From Microbacterium invictum (GTDB taxonomy: Bacteria; Actinomycetota; Actinomycetes; Actinomycetales; Microbacteriaceae), in NCBI RefSeq assembly GCF_014197265.1, contig NZ_JACIFH010000001.1, positions 1,736,001 to 1,800,000 on the forward strand: DNA of 64,000 nt, written 5' to 3'. This document shows positions 16,433 to 24,519 of this stretch, piece by piece. Made by a program: the position numbers and the translations under genes. Each line of letters starts with the position of its first letter. Positions within the stretch are counted from its first letter, which is position 1. The notes under the pieces were generated by a model. It was not told where the DNA came from and did no database searches. It saw nothing but the letters and a program-made list of their open reading frames with translations.

Positions 16433-17574
16433 CGACCATCCTGCACGGCGGCCGCCTCGTCGATGGCGGTCTCGTGACCGACGACGCCTGGGCCGGGTTC
16501 GCCGATGGGCTCGTGGCGGCGACCGGCACCGGCGACGCCTGGCGTGCCGACGCGGCCTACGCGGGTGCCGACGCCGTCGACCTGGCGGGTGCCTATCTGA
16601 CCCCGGGGTTCATCGACCTGCACGGGCACGGCGGCGGCGGCGTGGCCTTCGACGACGGCCCCGATGCGATCGCGACGGCTCGCGCCGTGCACCTCGCACA
16701 CGGCACCACCCGCGCGGTGCTGTCGCTGGTGACCGCGTCGATCGATGACCTCGCGCGCCGCGTGGGCGTCATCGCCGACCTCACCGAGGCAGATCCCACC
16801 ATTCTCGGCTCGCATCTGGAAGGGCCGTTCCTGGATGCCGGTCACAAGGGCGCACACACCGAGAGCCTGCTGCGCGCCCCCGAACCGGAGGCCGTCGAGC
16901 GACTGCTCACCGCCGGCCGCGGCACGATCCGTCAGGTGACGCTGGCCCCCGAGCTGCCCGGCGGGCTCGATGCGTTGGGCCGCTTCGTCGATGCCGGTGT
17001 CGCAGTCGCCGTCGGACACACGGCCGCGACTCACGCCCAATCGCAGGCGGCGTTCGACGCCGGTGCGACCCTGCTCACGCATGCCTTCAACGCGATGCCC
17101 GGCATCCACCACCGCGCCCCCGGTCCGATCGTCGCCGCGATGCGCGATGAGCGTGTGACCCTCGAGCTGATCGCCGACGGCATCCACGTGCACCCGGATG
17201 TCATCGCGCTCGCCTTCGCGGGCGCGCCCGGACGGATCGCGCTCATCACCGATGCGATGGCCGCCGCGGGCGTCGGCGACGGCCGCTACGTACTGGGCGG
17301 TCTGGCCGTGACCGTCGCCGACGGCACCGCCCGGCTCGACAGCGACGGCGCGATCGCGGGCTCGACCCTCACGCAGGATGCGGCGCTGCGCACGGCGGTC
17401 GCCGCTTGCATCGCGCTGCCTGACGCCGTCGCCGCGCTGAGCTCTGTGCCGGCCCGCGCACTGGGGCTGGGCGACCGGTACGGGTCACTGCGGCCGGGCG
17501 CCGCCGCCGACGCCGTCGTGTTCGATGCCGGCCTCACGGTCATCGACGTGTGGATCGACGGCAGCCGCATCTGA
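16429..17574 (+). CDS. nagA: N-acetylglucosamine-6-phosphate deacetylase
   Basis: A 381-residue amidohydrolase turning GlcNAc-6-P into glucosamine-6-P and acetate. Features: PGFIDLHGHGGGG (metal-site HxH, about 62-74), GSHLEGPFLDAGHKGAH (catalytic Glu/His region), VGHTAATHAQ, THAFNAMPGIHHRAPG, the late LITDAMAAAG (catalytic Asp), and GSTLTQDAALR. The start ATG overlaps the hexosaminidase stop (ATGA), so the two are co-translated. It supplies the step between the ROK kinase and NagB, which are encoded at 29161-30865. A strong hairpin follows at 17581-17614. Confidence 0.95.
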   Translation: MTTILHGGRLVDGGLVTDDAWAGFADGLVAATGTGDAWRADAAYAGADAVDLAGAYLTPGFIDLHGHGGGGVAFDDGPDAIATARAVHLAHGTTRAVLSLVTASIDDLARRVGVIADLTEADPTILGSHLEGPFLDAGHKGAHTESLLRAPEPEAVERLLTAGRGTIRQVTLAPELPGGLDALGRFVDAGVAVAVGHTAATHAQSQAAFDAGATLLTHAFNAMPGIHHRAPGPIVAAMRDERVTLELIADGIHVHPDVIALAFAGAPGRIALITDAMAAAGVGDGRYVLGGLAVTVADGTARLDSDGAIAGSTLTQDAALRTAVAACIALPDAVAALSSVPARALGLGDRYGSLRPGAAADAVVFDAGLTVIDVWIDGSRI

Positions 17575-17580
17575 TGTGGC

Positions 17581-17614
17581 GGCGGGGCGACCGTCCCCCC
17601 GAACGATCGCCCCG
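17581..17614 (+). terminator. Terminator hairpin after nagA
   Basis: GCGGGGCGA at 17581-17589 pairs with TCGCCCCGC at 17606-17614 (9 bp, 16-nt loop), starting 7 bp after the nagA stop. Confidence 0.65.
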
Positions 17615-17938
17615 CGCTGTCCCCATAACGGGATGCCGCGTCTCCCCAGGCGCAGCGTCCCGATCCCGATGGCTCGGATGACGAGATCCGGCCCCAGTTG
17701 CCATCGCGCGCCGACGGTTCCCTCCGTGCGCCGACGTATCGGATCCACCCATACAGATGCGGTCCCCGCCGTTCTATGACGCGACTCCGGCAAGAAGTCC
17801 CACGAACCGGTGCACGTCGCTCCCGTCGCGGCGGATTCAGAGAGAATAGGACGACCCGCGTCATGATCGCGCGCTCTGCGCGTCTCACAGAAGGGCGCGC
17901 GATCGCGCCGCGCGAACCCGACGGCAAAAGGAGCCGAA
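17615..17938. other. Non-coding stretch upstream of the sigma-factor gene
   Basis: These 324 bp hold no convincing gene; the open frames here are low-complexity high-GC artefacts. The region presumably contains the promoter of the tethered sigma factor, but I could not fix -35/-10 elements. A reasonable ribosome-binding site (AAAGGAG) lies just before the ATG at 17939. Confidence 0.5.
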
Positions 17939-20044
17939 ATGACCACGGACGACGACGCGGCCGAGATCGCCGATGTCGATCTCGTGCTTCGGGTGCGATC
18001 GGGTGATCGAGACGCCTTCGCAGAGCTGTGGCGACGGCACTATCGCTCGGGCATATCGGTGGCGCGCGCGGTCACCTCTTCGCTCGACCCGGATGATCTC
18101 GTGCAAGAGGCCTACACTCGCATCTTCCATGCGATCCAGAAGGGTGGCGGGCCGACAGGAGCCTTTCGCGCCTACCTGTTCACGAGCATCCGCAACACCG
18201 CAGCAGGATGGGGGCGCGCGCGTCGCGAAACGGCGATCGACATCCTCGATGGAGTTGCCGATCCCGCCGCCGAGGCGCACGCCACCGACGACGCCCTCGA
18301 CCGAAGTCTGACCCATCAGGCCTTCCGCACTCTGCCCACGCGGTGGCAGGAGGTGCTCTGGTACACCGAGATCGAGCAGATGAAGCCGGCCGAGATCGCG
18401 CCGTTACTCGGCATGAAGGCCACGGCGGTGGCGCAACTCGCGTTCCGCGCCAGGGAGGGGCTGCGCGCGGCGTGGATCCAGGCACACCTGCGCTCGGTCG
18501 CCGATGGATCGCCGTGCCAATGGACGATCGAGCGCCTCGGCGTGCACGCCCGCGGCACCCTCGGCAAGCGCGACACGGCAAAGGTCGACACCCATATCGC
18601 CGAATGCGCCAGGTGCGCCATCATCGCCTCCGAGGCCGAAGCGGTCTCGCACCGACTCCCGATCGTGATCCTTCCGCTCACGATCGGCGCAGGTGCTGCG
18701 ACCGCCTATCTGGCAAGCCTGCAGCACGGAGCGCTCTCGGCCGTCGCGATGGCCGCCGACGCGTCTCCCGTCATCCCGGACGCGATCGTGCTGACGGATG
18801 CGGCGGCGGCCACGGCCGGCCCCGGCATCGTGGGTGGCGGTGCGGGTGCGGCCTCCGCCGGATCGCTGACCATCTCCTTCGCGGGCGTCCTGGCGGCTGC
18901 CGTCGTGATCGGCGGCACCCTGGCCGTCGTGGTGCCGCTCGTCTCCCAGGCCACGCCGACGTCGATCGTCGGCGGCTCGACACTGATCCCGGAGGCCGCG
19001 TCGGCCTCGCCTGCACCTGCACCCGCGCCCGCGCCCAGCGGCCTCACAGCTCCGGCTACGTCGGTCCCGCTCCCCGGCGGCCTCGCCCCGGCGCGGGCTC
19101 CGGCCACGGTCGCGCCCGAGGCGCCCGCACCGCGCCCGGTCGCGCCGACGCCGACGCCGACGCCTGGCCCGATACCGACCCCCGCTCCGAGTCTCGAACC
19201 CACGCCGCACCCGGCACCCACGCGGGAGCCGTCCCTCGAGCCGACGCCGGCATCTGGCCCGACACCGACGCCCGGGCCTGATCCGACAGCGACGCCCGCG
19301 CCCGGGCCGACACCCGACCCGACTGCCTCACCACAACCGACACCCACGCCTACGGCCGAGCCCACGCCTACGCCTACGCCCGAGCTCACGCCCACGCCCA
19401 ACCCGACACCCACGCCCGAGCCTGATCCGACGCCCGAGCCCACGCCCGCGCCCACGCCCGAGCCCACGCCCGAGCCCACGCCCGAGCCGACGCCGACGCC
19501 CACGCCCAACCCGACACCCACGCCCTCGCCTGATCCGACGCCCGCGCCCGAGCCCACGCCTACGCCTACGCCTACGCCCGAGCCGACGCCCACGCCCGAG
19601 CCGACGCCCGAGCCGACGCCCACGCCTGATCCGACGCCCGCGCCCGAGCCCACGCCTACGCCTACGCCCGAGCCGACGCCCACGCCCGAGCCGACGCCCG
19701 AGCCGACGCCCGAGCCGACGCCCGAGCCCGAGCCCGAGCCCGAGCCGACGCTGACCCTCCCGGAGGGTCAGCCGACGCTCGGCGGTTCGGTTACCTGGAT
19801 CGACGACGATTTCCGGACCCACGTCGAGGTGGCCGTCGACGGCACGCCCGGCGCGACGGTGCAACTGTGGCTGAGCGGTGACAGCCGCCGCTATGAAGCA
19901 ACGCTGAACGACGCCGGCGGCGCCACCCTCGTCTTCCGGCCGACATTGTCCCAGCTCGTGCGGGACGTCGACGTGTTGCTGGCCTACGTCTCGGGAGACG
20001 AGCGGGGGCCGGCGACGACCGTCCGCCTCAGCGACCTGCTCTGA
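17939..20044 (+). CDS. Membrane-tethered ECF sigma factor fused to zinc-finger, TM and Thr-Pro stalk
   Basis: A 701-residue protein with a modular order. Region sigma-2 (about 15-90) contains DPDDLVQEAYTRIFHAI. Region sigma-4 (about 125-180) contains LPTRWQEVLWYTEIEQMKPAEIAPLLGMKATAV. A zf-HC2 anti-sigma-like motif follows (Cys193, then His219-x3-Cys223-x2-Cys226). One weak and one strong hydrophobic segment come next (about 239-262 and 308-336). Then a 200-residue Thr-Pro/Glu-Pro stalk runs from about 400 to 602, and a folded C-terminal domain of about 98 residues with a beta-rich look (SVTWIDDDFRTHVEVAVDG) ends the protein. This places a sigma factor in the cytoplasm on the same chain as a surface-exposed sensor. 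Release by proteolysis is a natural model but unproved. Actinobacterial ECF groups with fused C-terminal extensions are known; this stalked form is worth attention. Confidence 0.88.
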   Translation: MTTDDDAAEIADVDLVLRVRSGDRDAFAELWRRHYRSGISVARAVTSSLDPDDLVQEAYTRIFHAIQKGGGPTGAFRAYLFTSIRNTAAGWGRARRETAIDILDGVADPAAEAHATDDALDRSLTHQAFRTLPTRWQEVLWYTEIEQMKPAEIAPLLGMKATAVAQLAFRAREGLRAAWIQAHLRSVADGSPCQWTIERLGVHARGTLGKRDTAKVDTHIAECARCAIIASEAEAVSHRLPIVILPLTIGAGAATAYLASLQHGALSAVAMAADASPVIPDAIVLTDAAAATAGPGIVGGGAGAASAGSLTISFAGVLAAAVVIGGTLAVVVPLVSQATPTSIVGGSTLIPEAASASPAPAPAPAPSGLTAPATSVPLPGGLAPARAPATVAPEAPAPRPVAPTPTPTPGPIPTPAPSLEPTPHPAPTREPSLEPTPASGPTPTPGPDPTATPAPGPTPDPTASPQPTPTPTAEPTPTPTPELTPTPNPTPTPEPDPTPEPTPAPTPEPTPEPTPEPTPTPTPNPTPTPSPDPTPAPEPTPTPTPTPEPTPTPEPTPEPTPTPDPTPAPEPTPTPTPEPTPTPEPTPEPTPEPTPEPEPEPEPTLTLPEGQPTLGGSVTWIDDDFRTHVEVAVDGTPGATVQLWLSGDSRRYEATLNDAGGATLVFRPTLSQLVRDVDVLLAYVSGDERGPATTVRLSDLL
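19150..19745 (+). repeat. Low-complexity Thr-Pro/Glu-Pro coding repeat
   Basis: About 600 bp of CCGACGCC / CCCACGCCC / CCCGAGCC hexamer-like units encode (T/E)-P dipeptides of the sigma-factor stalk. Longer internal duplications are visible, for example PDPTPAPEPTPTPTPEPTPTPEP occurring in near-identical blocks around 19530-19610 and 19625-19700. Such DNA is prone to slippage, so stalk length probably varies between strains. Confidence 0.9.
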
Positions 20045-20074
20045 CACCTGGCCGGTGCGCGTAAACTGGACCCC

Positions 20075-20467
20075 ATGGCCGAACTCCCTCACGTGCGCCC
20101 CGAGAAGCCGGCCGAGCCCGCCGCCGGGACCCGACCTGCGCTCACCGCGATCGACGTTCTCGCCTTCCTGTGCGAGCTGTTCGCGTTCGGGACTCTTGCA
20201 TTCTGGGGCTTCACCGCCTGGCCGTTCCCGTGGAACATCGTCGCCGGCATCGCCGCGCCCGTGGCCGCCATCCTGCTGTGGGCGCTGTTCGTCTCGCCGC
20301 GTGCGGTGATCCGCGTGCACCCGTTCGTGCGGGCGCTCGTCGAACTGCTCGTCTACGCCGCGGCCACCGTCGCGTGGTGGAGTGCCGGGTACGCCTGGAT
20401 CGGCCTCGCCTTCGGCGTCATCGCGGTCGCCGTCGGCCTCATCGCGGGCCGTCGCCGATTGGCCTGA
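20075..20467 (+). CDS. YrdB-like (DUF2568) small membrane protein
   Basis: A 130-residue protein with four hydrophobic segments after a 25-residue soluble start. The pattern LCELFAFGTLAFWGF, PWNIVAGIAAPVAAILLWALFVSPRA and ALVELLVYAAATVAWW fits the DUF2568/YrdB family, whose function is unknown. It lies 30 bp after the sigma-factor gene and 12 bp before the FAD oxidoreductase, so it may be co-transcribed with the latter. Confidence 0.8.
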   Translation: MAELPHVRPEKPAEPAAGTRPALTAIDVLAFLCELFAFGTLAFWGFTAWPFPWNIVAGIAAPVAAILLWALFVSPRAVIRVHPFVRALVELLVYAAATVAWWSAGYAWIGLAFGVIAVAVGLIAGRRRLA

Positions 20468-20479
20468 CGGCACCTGCCC

Positions 20480-21898
20480 ATGAGCGCGGACGACCGCATG
20501 CGCACCCCCGAGAGGGCCCCGAGGCGCGACACGACCGTCCCGGACGTCCTCGCCCTGCTGCGCGCCGAACTCGGCGAGCGCGTCGACGTCTCCCCCGCGA
20601 GCCTCGAAGCAGCGCGGGCCGACAAATCCGGTCATGCCTCGCCGGGTCGTCCCCTCGCGGTCGTCCATGCCGCCTCGGTCGCCGACGTGCAGGCGACGAT
20701 GCGCATCGCGCATGCGACCGGCACGCCCGTGGTCACCCGCGGTGCCGGCACCGGCCTGGCCGGCGGCGCGAACACCGGCGCCGGTGAGATCGCCCTGTCG
20801 GTGCGGGGCATGGATCGCATCCTCGAGGTCCGCCCCGACGACCTGCTCGCCGTCGTCGAGCCCGGCATCCTCAACGCCGACCTGGGCGACGCCCTCGCCG
20901 CGCACGGCCTGTGGTGGGCGCCCGATCCGGCCAGCCGCGCCATCTCGACCGTCGGCGGCAACATCGCCACCGGCGCCGGCGGCCTGTTGTGTGCCAAGTA
21001 CGGGGTCGTCCGCGATGCCGTACTGGGCGTCGACCTGGTGCTCGCCGACGGCCGGCTGCTTCACCTCGGCCATCGCAGCGTCAAGGGTGTGACGGGCCTC
21101 GACCTGACTTCGCTCGTCATCGGCTCCGAAGGCACACTCGGCGTCATCGTCGGCGCGACTCTCAAGCTGCGCCGCCTCGTGCCCGGCGCGGTCTGCACCA
21201 TCGCGGCCACGTTCCCCGATGTGCGCACCGCCGCGGTGGCATCCGCCGCGGTCACCGCCTCCGGCATCCAGCCCGCCATCATGGAGCTCATGGACGCGAG
21301 CTGCCTCTCGGCCGTCCACGCCCTCCTCGCCCTCGCACCGCCGGCTCCCGGGCAGGCGCAGCTCACGCTGCAGACCGACGGGCCCGCCGCGATCGTCGAG
21401 GCCGACGCCATAGCCGCCGTGCTCCGGGACGCCGGCGGCACCGTCGCCGTCTCACACGACCGCGCCGAAGGGGAGCGGCTGCTGGCGATCCGCCGCTCCA
21501 TGCACCCCGCCATGGAGACCCTCGGCACCACGCTCATCGAAGACGTGTCGGTGCCACGCAGCGCGCTGCCGGCGATGTTCGACGAGATCGCGCGCATCGA
21601 GCGCGATCGGAGCATCAGCATCCCGACGGTCTGCCACGCCGGCGACGGAAACCTGCACCCGAACTTCATCTTCGACGGTCCCGATGTGCCACCCGAGATC
21701 TGGGATGCCGCGGACGACCTCTTCCGCGCCGCACTGCGCCTGGGCGGCACGCTGACCGGCGAGCACGGCATCGGCGTGCTCAAGCGGCGCTGGCTGGCCG
21801 ACGAACTGGGCGAAGACCAGTGGGAGCTCCAGCGTCAGATCACCGCCGTCTTCGACCCCACCGGCATTCTGAACCCGGGCAAGGTCTTCACACCCTGA
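20480..21898 (+). CDS. FAD-binding oxidase, GlcD/D-lactate dehydrogenase type
   Basis: A 472-residue flavoprotein oxidising a 2-hydroxy acid (D-lactate, glycolate or D-2-hydroxyglutarate type). The N-terminal FAD_binding_4 domain shows VTRGAGTGLAGGANT (about 90-104), PDPASRAISTVGGNIATGAGG and KGVTGLDLTSLVIGSEGTLG. The C-terminal FAD-oxidase domain has VCHAGDGNLHPNF (metal/substrate His) and LTGEHGIGVLKRRWL. Length is typical of the single-subunit type. The exact substrate is not readable. It is convergent with the AraC gene; no obvious terminator separates them. Confidence 0.9.
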   Translation: MSADDRMRTPERAPRRDTTVPDVLALLRAELGERVDVSPASLEAARADKSGHASPGRPLAVVHAASVADVQATMRIAHATGTPVVTRGAGTGLAGGANTGAGEIALSVRGMDRILEVRPDDLLAVVEPGILNADLGDALAAHGLWWAPDPASRAISTVGGNIATGAGGLLCAKYGVVRDAVLGVDLVLADGRLLHLGHRSVKGVTGLDLTSLVIGSEGTLGVIVGATLKLRRLVPGAVCTIAATFPDVRTAAVASAAVTASGIQPAIMELMDASCLSAVHALLALAPPAPGQAQLTLQTDGPAAIVEADAIAAVLRDAGGTVAVSHDRAEGERLLAIRRSMHPAMETLGTTLIEDVSVPRSALPAMFDEIARIERDRSISIPTVCHAGDGNLHPNFIFDGPDVPPEIWDAADDLFRAALRLGGTLTGEHGIGVLKRRWLADELGEDQWELQRQITAVFDPTGILNPGKVFTP

Positions 21899-21931
21899 CC
21901 CGGACGCGGCCACGCCGCGGCAGCGACCGCG

Positions 21932-22876
21932 TCAGCCGGTGCGCAGCGATGCCGTCGCGCGCCACTCGCGCGGCGTGCAGCCGTACTGCCGGCGGAACGC
22001 CCGCGTGAAGGTCGTCAGGTCACGGAACCCGGCCTCGTACGCGATCCACTCGATCGTGCGGAACGGCTCTTCGCGCAGCAGCCGCGCGGCCACCCGCAGG
22101 CGCTCGGTGCGCAGGAAGAACGCAGGCGAGCCGCCGTCCTCCTCGAACACCTGATAGAGCCGGCGCCGCGAGACGAAGTGGGCGCGGGCGACCTCGTCCA
22201 TGTCGAGCCCCGGGCGCACCGCGTTGCGGCGCAGATACTCCTGCACGGCGTGGCGCAGGCCCCCGGAGGTGCGCGGAATGCCGCTGCCCTCGCCGAACGA
22301 CGAGCGGATCATGACCGCGGCGAGGTCGCGCAGCACGCCGGCTGTCTTGACCTTGTCGCCGCCCTTGCCGCCCTTGTCGCCAACGGGCAGGCCGGCCGCA
22401 TACGAGAACAGGTTGCGCGCGGCCGGCGACCGCACGCCGTCGGGCATGGCCAGCCGGTGCATGGTGTCTTCGAGCATCGCCGTCGGCAGCCCGAGCGACG
22501 TGCGTGAGACCTGCACGATGAGCTGCTGCTGGTCGGTCCGCGAGTAATCGAGGTAGTACGGGCGGTCGGTCGCGTAGATCGTGATCGCGCCGGGCCGCAC
22601 CGATGCCGACCCGCCGCCGGCGGTCACCACACCCGTCGACGAGCGCTGCAGCGACAGGTGGACGTCGTCGCTGTCGGCGGAGTGCGCGAGCCGCTCGGTG
22701 CGGTCGGCGCTCGTGCCGCAGGTGGTCACCAGCGACACCGATATGCGCTCGTCCAGCCCGACGTGTTCCATACGTCCGGTGAAATCGCGTTCGAACCCCG
22801 CGCATCGCAGGGGAACGAAGCACCCGCTGACGACCGTCTCCCAGTCGTCGGCGCTCTCAGCCTCGAGAACTACCAA
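21932..22876 (-). CDS. AraC-family transcriptional regulator (AraC-binding-like N-terminal domain)
   Basis: A 314-residue regulator. Residues about 1-190 form a cupin-like effector domain of the type found in regulators of aromatic and small-molecule catabolism (FTGRMEHVGLDERISVSLV, RPGAITIYATDRPYYLDY). Residues about 205-310 hold the two-helix-turn-helix DNA-binding domain (MDEVARAHFVSRRRLYQVFEE and FRTIEWIAYEAGFRDLTTFTRAFRRQYG). The best start is a TTG at 22876 with GGAGG seven bases upstream. A frame open further upstream runs into the divergent promoter and is not credible. It is divergent from the aldehyde dehydrogenase, and the paired sites at 22947-22982 are its likely target. Confidence 0.9.
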   Translation of the reverse strand: MVVLEAESADDWETVVSGCFVPLRCAGFERDFTGRMEHVGLDERISVSLVTTCGTSADRTERLAHSADSDDVHLSLQRSSTGVVTAGGGSASVRPGAITIYATDRPYYLDYSRTDQQQLIVQVSRTSLGLPTAMLEDTMHRLAMPDGVRSPAARNLFSYAAGLPVGDKGGKGGDKVKTAGVLRDLAAVMIRSSFGEGSGIPRTSGGLRHAVQEYLRRNAVRPGLDMDEVARAHFVSRRRLYQVFEEDGGSPAFFLRTERLRVAARLLREEPFRTIEWIAYEAGFRDLTTFTRAFRRQYGCTPREWRATASLRTG

Positions 22877-22946
22877 CGTGAGCCTCCTACGTTGATGAGC
22901 GAGTTTACGCGCCCGGGCGCCGCCCGGGGACCGACGGGTGCACGAC

Positions 22947-22982
22947 TGCACAAAACGCCGATCCGGCGTGCACAAAACGCCG
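22947..22982 (+). promoter_or_regulatory. Paired direct-repeat operator for the AraC regulator
   Basis: TGCACAAAACGCCG occurs identically at 22947-22960 and 22969-22982. The 22-bp step is two helical turns, the geometry expected for an AraC-family protein binding one DNA face. The repeats sit in the 167-bp spacer between the AraC gene and the divergent dehydrogenase operon. Confidence 0.75.
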
Positions 22983-23043
22983 GGTCGGGCCCGCCTTCTG
23001 CCTGCCAATGTTGCCTTCACCGACATCGAGGACGGGAGAGACG

Positions 23044-24498
23044 ATGACGTTCTTCGCACAAGAGACGTGGAACGGCCGAGGGTTCGCCGGCGGCTGGGTC
23101 CACTTCGAAGACGAGGCGACGGCGACGTCGCCGTCGACCGGCGCCGAACTGGGCAGCTTCGGCGTCGGCAGCCCTCACGACATGGCGCATGCCATCGAAC
23201 GTGCCGATGCCGCGCAGCGGGACTGGGCGGCACGCCCGGCCCCCGAGCGGGCCGCGGTGATGCGCCGCGCCGCGTCCGTGCTCGAAGACCACGCCGACGT
23301 CCTGTCGCAGTGGCTGATCCACGAGGCCGGATCGGCCCAGGGCAAGGCGGCATTCGAGGTGGGGCTGGTCGCCGGCGAACTGCACCAGGCGGCCGCGACC
23401 GCCGAGATGCCGTACGGGCAGCTGCTGACCTCGACGCACCCGCGCCTGAGCATGGCGCGCCGGCGCCCGGTCGGCGTGGTCGGCGTGATCTCGCCGTTCA
23501 ATTTCCCGGCCATCCTCGCGGCCCGGTCGGTGTTCCCGGCCCTCGCGCTCGGCAACGGCGTCATCCTCAAGCCCGATCCGCGCACCGCCATCTCGGGCGG
23601 CCTCGTGCTGGCGGCGGTGCTCGAAGAGGCCGGTCTTCCCGAAGGCCTGTTCGCGGTCGTCCCGGGCGGCATCGAGACGGCGAGCGCGCTCATCGACCAC
23701 CCGGCCGTGCCGGTCATCTCCTTCACCGGCTCGACGCAGGCCGGCCGTGCCATCGGCGAGCGCGCCGGGCGCCTGCTCAAGCGTGCACACCTCGAGCTGG
23801 GCGGCAACAACGCCATGATCGTGATGCCCGACGTCGACGTCGCCGCCGCGGCATCCGCCGGCGCCTGGGGATCTTTCCTCCACCAGGGGCAGATCTGCAT
23901 GACCACTGGCCGCCATCTCGTGCACGCCGACATCTACGACGAGTACGTGACGGTCCTGGCCGAGAAGGCGCAGGCGCTCATCGCCGCCGACCCGGCCACC
24001 GGCGCCCCGCTGGGCCCGATCATCGATGCCAAGCAGCGCGACAGCATCCACTCGATCGTGACCGAGACGGTGGATGCCGGTGCTTCGCTGCGCGCGGGCG
24101 GCAGTTACGACCAGCTGTTCTACCAGCCCACCGTCCTGGCCGACGTCCAGCCCGACCACCGGGCGTTCACGACCGAGATCTTCGGCCCGGTCGCCCCGGT
24201 CCTCCGCTTCGAGGACCCGGACGAAGCCGTCGACCTGGTCAATGCGAGCGACTATGGCCTGTCGGTCGCGATCCTCTCAGGCGATGCGTTCCGGGCTCTC
24301 GAGTTCGGCGACCAGATCTCCACCGGCATCCTGCACATCAACGACCAGACGGTCGATGACGAGGCGCAGGCGCCGTTCGGAGGCACGGGATACTCCGGCA
24401 CCGGTGCCCGCTTCGGCGGGCACGAGGCCAACATCGAGGCCTTCACCGACACGCAGTGGGTGACCGTCCAGTCCCGAATCCAGCAATACCCGTTCTGA
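23044..24498 (+). CDS. Aldehyde dehydrogenase (benzaldehyde/vanillin dehydrogenase-like)
   Basis: A 484-residue NAD(P)-dependent dehydrogenase with intact catalytic residues: Cys285 (HQGQICMTTGR), Glu251 (HLELGGNNAM) and Asn153 (SPFNFPA). The GQICM context and LELGGNNAM resemble aromatic-aldehyde dehydrogenases, but the substrate is unproved. The ATG at 23044 follows GGGAGAG. It is the first gene after the AraC-type operator and is followed within 21 bp by a sugar-type ABC system. The operon may therefore import and oxidise one compound. Confidence 0.88.
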   Translation: MTFFAQETWNGRGFAGGWVHFEDEATATSPSTGAELGSFGVGSPHDMAHAIERADAAQRDWAARPAPERAAVMRRAASVLEDHADVLSQWLIHEAGSAQGKAAFEVGLVAGELHQAAATAEMPYGQLLTSTHPRLSMARRRPVGVVGVISPFNFPAILAARSVFPALALGNGVILKPDPRTAISGGLVLAAVLEEAGLPEGLFAVVPGGIETASALIDHPAVPVISFTGSTQAGRAIGERAGRLLKRAHLELGGNNAMIVMPDVDVAAAASAGAWGSFLHQGQICMTTGRHLVHADIYDEYVTVLAEKAQALIAADPATGAPLGPIIDAKQRDSIHSIVTETVDAGASLRAGGSYDQLFYQPTVLADVQPDHRAFTTEIFGPVAPVLRFEDPDEAVDLVNASDYGLSVAILSGDAFRALEFGDQISTGILHINDQTVDDEAQAPFGGTGYSGTGARFGGHEANIEAFTDTQWVTVQSRIQQYPF

Positions 24499-24519
24499 CG
24501 CACGAAGGAAGGAAGTGCA

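Noticed and set aside
18706..19683. Gly-Val-Ser repeat protein on the minus strand (PE/PGRS-like appearance)
   Set aside because: Pure antisense of the sigma-factor stalk repeat; no start or coding context.
19328..21319. 663-codon minus-strand frame rich in Gly-Arg-Leu
   Set aside because: It is the complement of the Thr-Pro repeat and of the GlcD-type gene; the repeat composition creates it.
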